Made by a program: the position numbers and the translations under genes. 64,000 nt of DNA from JAEUIZ01 sp046155605 (GTDB taxonomy: Bacteria; Planctomycetota; Phycisphaerae; Phycisphaerales; UBA1924): contig JBJXFQ010000077.1 in the NCBI GenBank assembly GCA_046155605.1, positions 1 through 64,000 on the forward strand, written 5' to 3'. Positions 30,701-39,611 of this stretch are shown here, one piece after another (within the stretch, counting starts at the first letter, position 1; each line of letters opens with the position of its first letter). Below the pieces are notes generated by a model that made no database searches, was not told the DNA's origin, and saw nothing but the letters and a program-made list of their open reading frames with translations.

Positions 30701-30786
30701 TCCTCTGACGTCCCCTGCGGATTCGCACCTCGCACGAGTAGCACCCGTGCGTTTCCCCTTCTCCTTGGCGACCTCCAGGAGTCCCC

Positions 30787-32121
30787 ATGGAACTCAACTT
30801 CTCGCCCGACATCGACGCGTACTGGTGCTACACCGTCGTCATCCTCGTCGGCGCGTTCACGGCCTGGCGTCAGATGGCGGATCGCCTCGGCGCCAAGACG
30901 TGGCGGGCCATGCAGACGCTCCAGGGCTGGGCGCTCTTCCTCGCCTATATCGCCGTACCCGTCGCTCTCTTCTGGTTTCTCGACCGCACCGGCGCGATCT
31001 TCGATACCTCGCTGTTTGCCGCCGTCGTGATCGCCGTCGCGTATGACCGCATCCTCGCCGGCAGCCTCAAGTCGATTCCCGTCGCCGGGGGCCTCACGAC
31101 CAGTTTCTGGACGCCGTTCGTCGCGTGGACCGATCGCGTCAACGCCTCGATCGCGGCGCAGATGCGTGCCCGCGACACGCGCCTGGTCGATGACATCATC
31201 GCCACGGTCATCGTCGCGCCCGAACCGCTCGACAAGATGAAAGACCTCGCGCGGCTCCGCGCCCGCGACCTCCCCACGCTCGACACCGAGATCAAGAAGA
31301 TCACCGACCAGTCCGCCAGCCTCGGCACCGAGATCACCCGCGAACGAATCGCCCGCCTCTGCTACAACGAAGTCGCCGGCACGCCGGACTATCACCGCGC
31401 CCTGCTCGACCGCGGGCTCCTCTCCAAGTTTCGCTACTTCGCCGACGTCATCGACCTCCGATCGCGGCTGATCTTCGGCGGGGGCGTTGGCATTCTGCTC
31501 GCCGTCCTCGCCTTCCTCCTCGTGCACCTTCTCGTCCCCGCAACAAGCGCCGATTACTCCCTCTGGCGTGTCCAGAAGCAGCACGTCAGCAAGCCCGACC
31601 TCGCTCGCTCCCGCGCCTTCCTCGCCCGCCACCTCGCCACCTGCGGCGCGCCGTCGGTCGGCTATTGCAATGGCCTCGTCCGCGCCCTCTCCTGGCCGGA
31701 GACTCCCGTCGATCGCGCCGACGTCCTCATCTCCCTGCTTCTCGAAGTCCGGACGGGCAAGGACCTCTCCAACGACGCCGTCGCCGTGGCCATGATCCCC
31801 GCGCTCCGCGCGCCGGTCGATACTCGCGCCCGCGTCCGCGACGCGCTCGTCTTTCTCCTCGACGAATCGCTCGCCAGTGCCAAGCCGGCCGAGCCGCGAA
31901 CCAAGGCCCTCGCCGAGTCGCTCGCCGCGCGCAAAAAATGGAACCCGCATGAGGACGCCGCGACCACCTCCGTCGAGCGCGAGGTCCGCGCGTGGTCCGA
32001 GGCCTGGTCCGTGGCCAATCCCGCGACAGCATCGTCCGCGAAGCCGGCACCGGGCGCGACACCCCCCGCGCCGCAGCCCTCGACCCCGCCTCAGGCCGAA
32101 GCCTCACCGCCAGGGCAGTAG
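30787..32121 (+). CDS. Multi-helix membrane protein of unknown function
   Basis: A 444-residue protein. Membrane helices at the N-terminus (YWCYTVVILVGAFTAW, LFLAYIAVPVALFWFL, SLFAAVVIAVAYDRIL) are followed by a soluble helical region of about 100 residues, another membrane helix (LIFGGGVGILLAVLAFLLVHLLV) and a C-terminal helical domain. It ends in a Pro/Ala-rich tail (PAPGATPPAPQPSTPP), which suggests a disordered extension. CCAGGAG lies close before ATG 30787. I do not recognise the family. The last 18 bp overlap the small convergent gene. Confidence 0.75.
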   Translation: MELNFSPDIDAYWCYTVVILVGAFTAWRQMADRLGAKTWRAMQTLQGWALFLAYIAVPVALFWFLDRTGAIFDTSLFAAVVIAVAYDRILAGSLKSIPVAGGLTTSFWTPFVAWTDRVNASIAAQMRARDTRLVDDIIATVIVAPEPLDKMKDLARLRARDLPTLDTEIKKITDQSASLGTEITRERIARLCYNEVAGTPDYHRALLDRGLLSKFRYFADVIDLRSRLIFGGGVGILLAVLAFLLVHLLVPATSADYSLWRVQKQHVSKPDLARSRAFLARHLATCGAPSVGYCNGLVRALSWPETPVDRADVLISLLLEVRTGKDLSNDAVAVAMIPALRAPVDTRARVRDALVFLLDESLASAKPAEPRTKALAESLAARKKWNPHEDAATTSVEREVRAWSEAWSVANPATASSAKPAPGATPPAPQPSTPPQAEASPPGQ

Positions 32122-32382
32122 CCCCGCCAGCGCCGGATCCTTTCGCCGCAGCGTCGAGGCATCGACCGACCCCGGCATTTCAACCCCGCGCTCCACCGCC
32201 AACTTCACCAGTTCTTCGACTAGCCTCGAAGGCGGCACCGTTCCGCCCGCCAGGTGCTCGTGGTCCACCCATGCCAGACGCACCCGGTGTTCGGTGACGC
32301 CGCCCTCGCGCTCGACGCGCACGACATACTCCCAGCCGCGTTCGGCCTCCGTCTCCATCAATATCTCGACGCTCACCGCCAC
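32104..32382 (-). CDS. Small conserved protein of unknown function
   Basis: A 92-residue protein at the 3' end of a much longer open frame that is otherwise a shadow of the ABC permease. The start is GTG 32382, supported by GGAGG 7 nt upstream. It reads VSVEILMETEAERGWEYVVRVEREG, then HRVRLAWVDHEHLAGG, then PSRLVEELVKLAVER and a terminal DASTLRRKDPALAG. That order of strands, a 'W/Y-x-V' core, and a C-terminal 'fD-x-stl-r-x-x-P' motif resembles short unannotated planctomycete and cyanobacterial proteins; I know no name. It is divergent from the permease gene and converges with the membrane protein gene. Confidence 0.65.
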   Translation of the reverse strand: MAVSVEILMETEAERGWEYVVRVEREGGVTEHRVRLAWVDHEHLAGGTVPPSRLVEELVKLAVERGVEMPGSVDASTLRRKDPALAGLLPWR

Positions 32383-32424
32383 CTCGTCACCTCCACGCGG
32401 TACCATCCTGCCGGAGCGTACACC

Positions 32425-33756
32425 ATGACCTTCCTTCTCGAAACCATCCGCCTGGGCCTCAACAACCTCCGCCTCCACAAACTTCGCGCCTTCCTCACCG
32501 CGCTGGGCATCATCCTCGGCGTCGCCGCCGTCATCACCATGGTCGCCGTCGGCGAGGGCGGCAAACGCGCCGCACTCCTCCAGATCGAACGCCTGGGTGC
32601 CAAGAACATCATCGTCCGTTCCCAGCGGCCCGCTGAGGCCGCCCAGCAACAATCCGGCCAGCAACGCTCGTGGATGCTCCGCTACGGCCTGCAGCGCGAT
32701 GACATCGACGTCATCCGACACAACTTCCCCGACGCCGAATCCATCGTCCCGCTCAAGGAAATCGGCAATCAGGTCTGGCGACGCGACCGCCGACAGGTCA
32801 GCCAGTCGTACGGCACGACGCCCGAACTCGAAACCGTCGCGCGGCTCCGACTCTCGCGCGGTCGCTACCTCTCCCAGGCCGATATCGACGGCAACGAGCC
32901 CGTCGCCGTCATCGGGCAGGAAGTCGTCAAGGACATCTTCCCCTGGGACGACCCCCTCGGCGAGACCTTCCGCATCGACGACAAGTCCTTCCTCGTCGTC
33001 GGCATCCTCGCGCCCGTCGGCCTCGCCGGCGGCTCCGGCACCGCCCTCGTCGGTCGCGACTTCAACAAGGACATCCACGTCCCCATCACCACCGCCCGCG
33101 CCATGTTCGGCGACACCGTCTTCCGCCGCCAATCCGGCAGTTTCAACGCCTCCGAAGTCCCCGTCTCCGAGGTCTACATCTCGTCGCCCTCGCGCGATCG
33201 CGTGATCTCCGACGCCGAGCGCATCCGTCGGATCATGGCCGTCCGCCACCCCGGCCTCACCGACATCTCGATCGTCGTGCCGTATGAACTCCTCGAAAAC
33301 GCGCGCAAGACCGCGCTCACCTACGGTGCCATCCTCGCCGCCATCGCGGGAATCTCGCTCCTCGTCGGCGGCATCGGCATCATGAACATCATGCTCGCGA
33401 CCGTCACTGAACGCACCCGCGAGATCGGCATCCGTCGCGCGCTCGGCGCCACGCGCAAGCACATCATCTGGCAGTTCCTCGTCGAAACTGGCGTCCTCTC
33501 GGCCATGGGCGGGCTCATCGGCGTGGGCCTGGGCATCGGCGCGAGTTGGTTCCTCGGCTGGGGCGTCCCGCGGCTCAATCGCCTCCCGTTCATCGGCGGA
33601 TTCGTCTCGCCAGATGCCGCACTCCCCACCGCCGTCACGCTCTGGTCGGTCCTCGTCTCCTTCCTCGTCGCCGCGGCCACCGGCCTCATCTTCGGCATCT
33701 ATCCCGCCCGCAAGGCCGCACAGCAAGACCCGATCGTCGCGCTGCGGCACGATTGA
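32425..33756 (+). CDS. ABC transporter permease, MacB/LolC-like
   Basis: A 443-residue permease of the MacB type. One helix at the N-terminus (LRAFLTALGIILGVAAVITMVAVG), a periplasmic MacB-type core domain of ~230 residues, and three C-terminal helices with the FtsX signature LVGGIGIMNIMLATVTERTREIGIRRALGA. Such permeases mechanically transmit ATP hydrolysis to exported lipoproteins, toxins or drugs. The matching ATPase and membrane fusion protein are not adjacent; the next gene is an ABC-F translation factor, not a transporter ATPase. ATG 32425 is chosen; the longer open frame overlaps the divergent small gene. Confidence 0.9.
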   Translation: MTFLLETIRLGLNNLRLHKLRAFLTALGIILGVAAVITMVAVGEGGKRAALLQIERLGAKNIIVRSQRPAEAAQQQSGQQRSWMLRYGLQRDDIDVIRHNFPDAESIVPLKEIGNQVWRRDRRQVSQSYGTTPELETVARLRLSRGRYLSQADIDGNEPVAVIGQEVVKDIFPWDDPLGETFRIDDKSFLVVGILAPVGLAGGSGTALVGRDFNKDIHVPITTARAMFGDTVFRRQSGSFNASEVPVSEVYISSPSRDRVISDAERIRRIMAVRHPGLTDISIVVPYELLENARKTALTYGAILAAIAGISLLVGGIGIMNIMLATVTERTREIGIRRALGATRKHIIWQFLVETGVLSAMGGLIGVGLGIGASWFLGWGVPRLNRLPFIGGFVSPDAALPTAVTLWSVLVSFLVAAATGLIFGIYPARKAAQQDPIVALRHD

Positions 33757-33777
33757 GCGATGGACTTATCGCGATTT

Positions 33778-33805
33778 GTGAGCCGAGGCGTCCACGCCCC
33801 CGGTC
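33778..33805 (+). repeat. REP-like palindrome, copy 2
   Basis: The 28-nt element matches copy 1 inside mnmG (24230-24256, opposite orientation) at about 25 positions. It is an imperfect dyad around ggcgtccacgcc. It lies in the 156-bp gap between the permease and the ABC-F gene. Confidence 0.6.
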
Positions 33806-33862
33806 CCCACTTCGCATCACTCGCGCCCACTCCGTGCCTTCTTGCCTCCTTCCTTTCTTGCA

Positions 33863-33901
33863 CTCCGTCCCTTCGTCCCCTCGTCCCCTCGTCCCTTCTT
33901 C
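33863..33901 (+). repeat. Pyrimidine tandem repeat, copy 3
   Basis: About four units of the 8-bp TCCCYTCG repeat, with the 17-nt core ccgtcccttcgtcccct at 33865-33881. It ends just before the candidate promoter of the ABC-F gene. Confidence 0.65.
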
Positions 33902-33907
33902 TACACT
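33902..33907 (+). promoter_or_regulatory. Candidate -10 box, leaderless ABC-F gene
   Basis: TACACT lies 5 nt before ATG 33913, at the right edge of a pyrimidine repeat. No Shine-Dalgarno is present. Confidence 0.3.
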
Positions 33908-33912
33908 CCTCC

Positions 33913-35916
33913 ATGCCCATGCTCACGGCGGTCAACCTCCGCCACAACTTCGGCAACGACATCATCCTCGACGGATGCTCCATCTCCATCGAGCCCGGCG
34001 AACGCATCGGCCTCGTCGGACGCAACGGCTGCGGCAAATCAACACTCCTCAAAGCCCTCTCCGGCCTCCTCAACCCCGACTCCGGCTCCGTCAACGTCCA
34101 GCGCGGCTGCCGCGTCGGTTACCTCCACCAGGACCCCATCCTCGACCCTGGCGAGACCCTCCGCTCTTCCGCCGAATCCGCCTTCGACGAGTTGCATCGC
34201 CTCCACGGCGAGCAGCACGTCCTCTTCGACCGCATGGCCGAGGCCACGGCCAAGGGTGACAACGCCGAGGTCGATCGGCTCCTCCGTCTGCAGGCCGAAG
34301 CCGAACTCAAGATCGAAGCCGCCGGCGGCTACGCGATCGACCACAAGATCGACGCCGTTCTCCACGGCCTCGGCTTCACCGATGCCCAGTTCGATATCTC
34401 GACCGCCTCGCTCTCCGGCGGGCAACGCGGCCGCCTCGCCCTCGCACGCCTCCTCCTCGAACAGCCCGACGCCCTCCTCCTCGACGAGCCCACGAACCAC
34501 CTCGACATCGACGGCCGCCTCTGGCTCGAAGACTTCCTCACCAACGAGTTCCGCGGCGCGGTGCTCATGGTCAGCCACGATCGCTACCTGCTTGATCGCG
34601 TCGTGGCTCGCATCGTTGAGGTCGAGCAGGGCCGCCTCATCGACTATCCCGGCAACTACGAGGCCTTCCGCGAGTTGCGGGCCGAGCGCCGCACCGCGAT
34701 GCACCGCGCCTACGAAAATCAACAAACCAAGTTCAAGCAGGAAGAGGCGTACATCCGCCGCTACAAGGCCGGCCAGCGCGCCAAGCAGGCCCGCGGCCGC
34801 GCCACCAAACTCGCCCGCGAAAAGGAAGACTCCACGCTCGAACGCCCGATGGAACTTGCAACGATTCGGCTCTCGATCCCCAAGGCCGAACGCACGGGCG
34901 ACATCGTCGTCGCCGCACGCGGGCTCTCGAAGTCCTACACCAACGACGACGGCACCACCAAGGTCCTCTTCAGCGGCCTCGACGCCGTCATCGGGCGCGG
35001 CGAACGCTGGGGCATCATCGGTCCCAACGGCGCGGGCAAGACTACGCTCGTCCGCTGCCTTTTGGGCGAGGTCACGCCAGACGCCGGCACGTCGAAACTC
35101 GGCTCCAACGTCATGGTCGGCTATTACCGCCAGACCCACGACGGCATCGACCCCGAAATCTCCGTCGCCCGCTATCTGCAGGGCATCGTGCTGAAGGAAT
35201 GCCCGGGGCAGGCGCTCTCCGAGCAGGCCGCGCGCGACCTCGCCGGCGCATTCCTCTTCTCCGGCAGCGAGCAGGAGCGAGCGATGGGGCGGCTCTCGGG
35301 CGGCGAGCGCAGCCGCGCCGTCCTCGCGGGCCTCCTCGCCAGCGCCAAGAACCTGCTCATCCTCGACGAGCCCACGAACCACCTCGACATCCCCAGCGCC
35401 GAACGCCTCGAGGACGCCCTCTCGCTCCCCGATGACGGCGGGGCCTACGAGGGCACACTCATTCTCATCTCGCACGACCGCGCGCTCATCGACGCCACCT
35501 GCGACCACTTGCTCATCCTTGATGGCGCGGGACACGCCGAGGCGTTTGTCGGCAACTACACCGACTGGCAAGAGCGGCTGCACGCCCGCCAAGCCGAGGC
35601 CCGGCAGCGAGAGGCCGACGAGAAGCGCCGCCGCGAAGACGCCGAGCGTGCCAAGCGACAGACCGAAGAGTCCAAACGGCGCGCTGAGAGCGCGAAAGCC
35701 GGCCCATCGGTCAGCGCTCTCGCGCGGCTGAAGACTGAGCAACTCGAATCCAAGATCGAGAAGATCGAGACCCGCATCCGCGAGATCGACGCCGCGTTCA
35801 ACGACCCCGACGTCTGGCGCAACACACATCTCTCTGCGAAACTCTCCGCCGAGCGAGACCAACTCGCCGCCGACCTCGAGCCACTCGAGATGGAATGGTC
35901 ACGCCGCGCCACCTGA
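33913..35916 (+). CDS. ABC-F family ATPase (Uup-like)
   Basis: A 667-residue cytoplasmic protein with two ABC domains and no membrane helices: Walker A GRNGCGKST and GPNGAGKTT, signatures LSGGQRGRLALARL and LSGGERSRAVLAGL, and Walker B LLLDEPTNHLDI and LILDEPTNHLDI. The linker between them is basic and helical (EEAYIRRYKAGQRAKQARGR), as in factors that act at the ribosomal E site. A long charged coiled coil (ARQREADEKRRREDAERAKRQ onward) forms the C-terminus, as in Uup. It probably rescues stalled or early translation. ATG 33913 is chosen; the upstream open frame is translated repeat DNA. Confidence 0.9.
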   Translation: MPMLTAVNLRHNFGNDIILDGCSISIEPGERIGLVGRNGCGKSTLLKALSGLLNPDSGSVNVQRGCRVGYLHQDPILDPGETLRSSAESAFDELHRLHGEQHVLFDRMAEATAKGDNAEVDRLLRLQAEAELKIEAAGGYAIDHKIDAVLHGLGFTDAQFDISTASLSGGQRGRLALARLLLEQPDALLLDEPTNHLDIDGRLWLEDFLTNEFRGAVLMVSHDRYLLDRVVARIVEVEQGRLIDYPGNYEAFRELRAERRTAMHRAYENQQTKFKQEEAYIRRYKAGQRAKQARGRATKLAREKEDSTLERPMELATIRLSIPKAERTGDIVVAARGLSKSYTNDDGTTKVLFSGLDAVIGRGERWGIIGPNGAGKTTLVRCLLGEVTPDAGTSKLGSNVMVGYYRQTHDGIDPEISVARYLQGIVLKECPGQALSEQAARDLAGAFLFSGSEQERAMGRLSGGERSRAVLAGLLASAKNLLILDEPTNHLDIPSAERLEDALSLPDDGGAYEGTLILISHDRALIDATCDHLLILDGAGHAEAFVGNYTDWQERLHARQAEARQREADEKRRREDAERAKRQTEESKRRAESAKAGPSVSALARLKTEQLESKIEKIETRIREIDAAFNDPDVWRNTHLSAKLSAERDQLAADLEPLEMEWSRRAT

Positions 35917-35927
35917 GCCCTCCATCG

Positions 35928-35964
35928 AAACCGGCCGAACGGGTCTCCCCGTCCGGCCGTTCCT
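35928..35964. terminator. Bidirectional hairpin between convergent genes
   Basis: Arms cggccgaacggg (35932-35943) and cccgtccggccg (35948-35959), one mismatch, with TCTC loop. T-tracts are weak on both sides. It lies between the ABC-F gene and the convergent dockerin gene. Confidence 0.5.
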
Positions 35965-35980
35965 CAAATCCCTCCGGACC

Positions 35981-38900
35981 CTATGGGCAGCCCGTCGCAA
36001 ACTTGTTCAGGAAGCAGGTGAAGTCGTTCACATTGAGCGCCGGGGCCGTCGTGCTCCCGTCGCAGTTCGCGTAGTTCGCCACCTGTTCCGCGTGAGGCAG
36101 GACCGACGCAGCGCTGAACTTGTTCAGGAAGCAGGTGAAATCATTCACGTTCAGCCGCGGCGTCGCCGATGAGCCGTCGCAGTTGGCGTAGCACATCACC
36201 ACGCGTGCCGCGCCCGCGGGGTACGCCACATGCGGCCTGCCGCCGATGAACGTGGGTACGTTCTGGAACGTCACCGTCGTGAACTCGCCGTTGACCGTCG
36301 GCCCGCTCACGATGTCGAAGAGGTCGCCCGCGTTGGCCACGTACGAGGGCTGGAAGGCCACCGTCACCGAGCCCGCGAGGTTCTTGACCGAGTTGCCGGT
36401 GATCCGGTCATAGTTCCCGCTTACGGGCGTGCCGGAGATCTGCACGTCGTACTGCGTGGTGGGTGCCAACGTAATGGCGCCAGAGCTGCACTGCATCTCG
36501 CCCGAGCCCGTGGGAGTCTGCCCGGGATCGATCCGTCCCTGGAGGGTCCAGTTGTGGTAGACCCGGCCGATTCCGGCGAGGGTCTGGCTCGGGCCGAGGA
36601 CGCCGGCGATGGTGGTTGGGCTACCCGACTCGATGTATGCGCTGTCGTTGCTGGCGAGGTTGTTGACGCTGTTGAGCCGCACGGTGCCCGTGCCGCCGAT
36701 CGTCGCGCCGTTGGTCGTCACACGCAGGCGTGTGAGGTTGCCCGGCCCGCCGACGCGTTGGATGGCGATGGTGCCGTTGTTCGTCAGGCCGCTGGTGGTC
36801 ATCATCGAGTTGTCGTTGACCTGCACTCCCGAGCCCGATGTGATGGTGACGCCGTTGAGATTGGTGATGCCGACGGTGCCGAAGAACTGGCTGGCGACAT
36901 TGGTAAGCGTCCCTCCGACGACAGTACAGTTGTCGAACCCTCCGCCGCTCGTCGTCGTGTTGCTGCTGCTCATCACGCCGGACGGCCCGTTCGTCACCGT
37001 CGTCCCGCGAGCGTACCAGAAGCCGCCGTTGGACGAGGTGATCGTCGCGTTGTTGGTCTTGGGCTGATCCTGAAGAAAGATGCCCTTGCTCGCGGGGCCG
37101 CTGGCGTTGGGCGTGTTGTCCGCGTTGATCGTGCCGTTGTTCACGAGGTTCGAGTAGACCCGCCCATATCCCGCGATCGTGTGCGTCGTGGCGTTCACGA
37201 GTTGGTTCGCGGGCGCGGTGTATTGGAGAAACGCCGAATCATTGTCGCCGTTCCCACCCTGCACACCCTGGAGCCGCAGCGTGCCCGTCCCGCCCAGCGT
37301 CGTCGTGGCCGCCGCCGCCTGGAGCCGCGTGAAGTTACCCGCCGCCGTCGGCATGCTGACTCGAATCGTCCCGTTGTTCGTGAGGCCGGTCGTGTTGAGC
37401 GCCGAGTTGTCATTGATTTGCACGCCCGATCCCGGCGTGATCGTCGAGCCGTTCATGTTGACGGAGCCGACGGTGCCGAAGAACTGGTTGGAGATGTTGG
37501 AGATCATTCCGCCGACGACGGTGCTGTTCTCGAACCCGCCGCCCGAGGCCGATGTGTTCGACGACGTGAGCGTGCCGTTGTTCGTCAGCGTGATCCCGCG
37601 GACATACCAGAAACCGCCGTTGGACGACGTGATGGTGGCGTTGTTGGTCTTGGGCTGGTCCTGGAGGATGATGCCCTTGTTCGCGGGGCCGCCGGCGTTT
37701 GGCGTGTTGTCAGCGTTGATCGTGCCGTTGTTCACGATGTTCGTGTAAACCCGTCCGTACCCGAGCACCTGCTGGTTTGCCCCGAGCGTGAGGACGTTGC
37801 CAGCCGCGCCGTAGGCGAGGTAGGCCGAGTCGTTGTCGCCATTGCCGCCGGAGATGCCCTGGAGGCGGATGGTGCCGGTACCAGAGATGGCGACTGCGGC
37901 GGCGTTGGCGCTCAGCCGGGTGAGGTTGCCGGGTGCGGCGGGCGTGCTGATGAGCCAGTTCCCGTTGTTCACGAGGTTCGTGTTCAGGTTGACCGTTGAG
38001 TTGTCGATGATCTGGTGCGTGCCGTTGACGGTGAGGTTGCTGAGGGTGTTCGCACCGAAGTACTGGAAGACGCCCGTGCCCGAGGTGGTAAAGCCGCCTC
38101 CCGACATCGTGGCATTGATCATCTGCACCGGGCTTGCAGCGTCGCTCGAGATGACCTGTGCGGCGGGATTGCCCGTCACGCTGACGGAGCGGAAGGCCAG
38201 CACGCCGCCATTGCTCGCGGTCATCGTGCCGTTGTTGGTCTTGGGCTGATCGATCATGAGGAGGGCTTTGCCCGCGACGTCGGCATTGACCGTGCCGTTG
38301 TTCACGAGATTCGTGTAGACCCGCCCGTAGCCCTTGATGGAGTGGTTGACGCCGTTGGTGAGGACATTTCCCGCGGCGGTGTAGGAGAGGTACGCCGAGT
38401 CGTTGTCGCCGTTGCCGCCGGCGATGCCCTGGAGGCGGATGGTGCCCGTGCCTGAGATAGTCGTGTTGGCGGCGGCGTGGATACGCGTGAGATTCCCGGG
38501 CGCAGCGGGATCACTGATGGTCCAGGTTCCGTTGTTGACCACGCCGCCGGCAGCAACATTGACAACGGAGTTGTCGATGACAGCGTTGAGGTTGGTGAGT
38601 GTGACGCTGTCAAGGGTGCTTGCGCCGATGTACTGGACGCCCGGACCCGTGCCAGCGCCGTTGAGCGTGCCACCGACGACGGACGAGCCGTTGATCTGGA
38701 TCGGACTGTTATTGCTGGCGAGCAGCGCGCCGTTGACGTTCTGGGTGAGCGCCACGCTGCGGAACTGGGCGAAGCCGCCGCCTGTGGCGGTGATGGTGCC
38801 GTTGTTGATCTTGGTTTGATCGATGAAGAGCAGGCCCGCGCCGCTCTGATCGGCGTTGATCGTGCCGAGGTTGGTGATTCTGGTGTAGATTCGGCCCTTG

Positions 38901-39400
38901 CCGGCGATGGTCGCGCCGGCGAAGTTCGTGAGCGTGTTGGCAGCCGCCGTGTATGTGAGGTAGGCTGTGTCGTTGTCGCCATTACCCAGGGCAGCCAGGC
39001 GGAGAGTACCGCTGCCTGAGTTGTTGACGTTGGCGGCGGCGACCGCGAGGCGGGTGGCATTCCCCGGCGCGCCGGGGCCGGAGATCTGAATCAGGCCGCT
39101 GTTGATGATGTTGCCATCAACGTTGAGAACCGCGTTGTCAAAGATGTTGACGACGGCGACCGGATTGCTGATCGTCAGCGTACCGCAGTTTCCTGCACCG
39201 TTCTGCAGCGTCGCGGCATATGCCCCCGCCAGGCCCAGCGTCGTCGCCGTCCCCGCGACCGGCACCCCCGCCGACCACTTCGAGCCATCGAACCAACTCC
39301 CGTTGACCGCTGCCGACCACGCCGTCTGGCCGCGCGCCACGCCTGCCAACGCCATCGCCGCCCCTGCCGCCGCAACCATCGTCTGAACTCGTGTACGCAC
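35981..39400 (-). CDS. Large secreted repeat protein with GC-type dockerin tail
   Basis: A 1139-residue exported protein. Signal peptide: VRTRVQTMVAAAGAAMALAG, cleaved near VARGQ. Residues ~60-1000 are five or so repeats of about 180 residues, each with LTNNGTI, GGNGDNDSA, YGRVYTN(L/I)VNNGTINAD and QPKTNN; they predict a long beta-solenoid. The tail has two dockerin-like repeats (CYANCDGSS...VNDFTCFLNKF, YANCDGST...) ending ATGCP, interrupted by a short insertion (AASVLPHAEQVA). GTG 39400 is chosen because AAGGAGA lies 5 nt upstream. It is divergent from the ECF sigma/kinase pair at 39.6 kb, mirroring the arrangement at 5.3-11.6 kb. Confidence 0.87.
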   Translation of the reverse strand: MRTRVQTMVAAAGAAMALAGVARGQTAWSAAVNGSWFDGSKWSAGVPVAGTATTLGLAGAYAATLQNGAGNCGTLTISNPVAVVNIFDNAVLNVDGNIINSGLIQISGPGAPGNATRLAVAAANVNNSGSGTLRLAALGNGDNDTAYLTYTAAANTLTNFAGATIAGKGRIYTRITNLGTINADQSGAGLLFIDQTKINNGTITATGGGFAQFRSVALTQNVNGALLASNNSPIQINGSSVVGGTLNGAGTGPGVQYIGASTLDSVTLTNLNAVIDNSVVNVAAGGVVNNGTWTISDPAAPGNLTRIHAAANTTISGTGTIRLQGIAGGNGDNDSAYLSYTAAGNVLTNGVNHSIKGYGRVYTNLVNNGTVNADVAGKALLMIDQPKTNNGTMTASNGGVLAFRSVSVTGNPAAQVISSDAASPVQMINATMSGGGFTTSGTGVFQYFGANTLSNLTVNGTHQIIDNSTVNLNTNLVNNGNWLISTPAAPGNLTRLSANAAAVAISGTGTIRLQGISGGNGDNDSAYLAYGAAGNVLTLGANQQVLGYGRVYTNIVNNGTINADNTPNAGGPANKGIILQDQPKTNNATITSSNGGFWYVRGITLTNNGTLTSSNTSASGGGFENSTVVGGMISNISNQFFGTVGSVNMNGSTITPGSGVQINDNSALNTTGLTNNGTIRVSMPTAAGNFTRLQAAAATTTLGGTGTLRLQGVQGGNGDNDSAFLQYTAPANQLVNATTHTIAGYGRVYSNLVNNGTINADNTPNASGPASKGIFLQDQPKTNNATITSSNGGFWYARGTTVTNGPSGVMSSSNTTTSGGGFDNCTVVGGTLTNVASQFFGTVGITNLNGVTITSGSGVQVNDNSMMTTSGLTNNGTIAIQRVGGPGNLTRLRVTTNGATIGGTGTVRLNSVNNLASNDSAYIESGSPTTIAGVLGPSQTLAGIGRVYHNWTLQGRIDPGQTPTGSGEMQCSSGAITLAPTTQYDVQISGTPVSGNYDRITGNSVKNLAGSVTVAFQPSYVANAGDLFDIVSGPTVNGEFTTVTFQNVPTFIGGRPHVAYPAGAARVVMCYANCDGSSATPRLNVNDFTCFLNKFSAASVLPHAEQVANYANCDGSTTAPALNVNDFTCFLNKFATGCP

Positions 39401-39611
39401 GGGCCTCTCCTTTTGCCTCGGCCTCCTCGGCCTCGGTGTCAGTTTGGGAAGAGTGCGCACCTTGGGACGGCTCCTCCGTCCGCTTCGCGCTCCCCTTCAT
39501 AAGCCCCTAGCCCGCTTCGCGGACTTCCTGACGCATTCCGTCGCATCCTCCACCACCATTTTCGCGCAAACCCTTGGCCCACCTCATCTCCATGTGGTAG
39601 ATTTCCTCCGC

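Noticed and set aside
30731..30751. Possible further palindrome (gcacg..cgtgc) before the membrane protein gene
   Set aside because: Arms of only five bases; too weak to separate from chance in GC-rich DNA.
32383..33750. Upper part of a 548-codon minus-strand open frame
   Set aside because: It is a shadow of the ABC permease. Only the last 92 codons (32104-32382) look real, with their own start and ribosome binding site.
34039..35862. 607-codon minus-strand open frame
   Set aside because: Antisense of the ABC-F ATPase, with typical shadow composition.
36230..37999. 589-codon plus-strand open frame
   Set aside because: Shadow of the repeat-rich dockerin protein, which has a signal peptide, repeats and tail on the minus strand.
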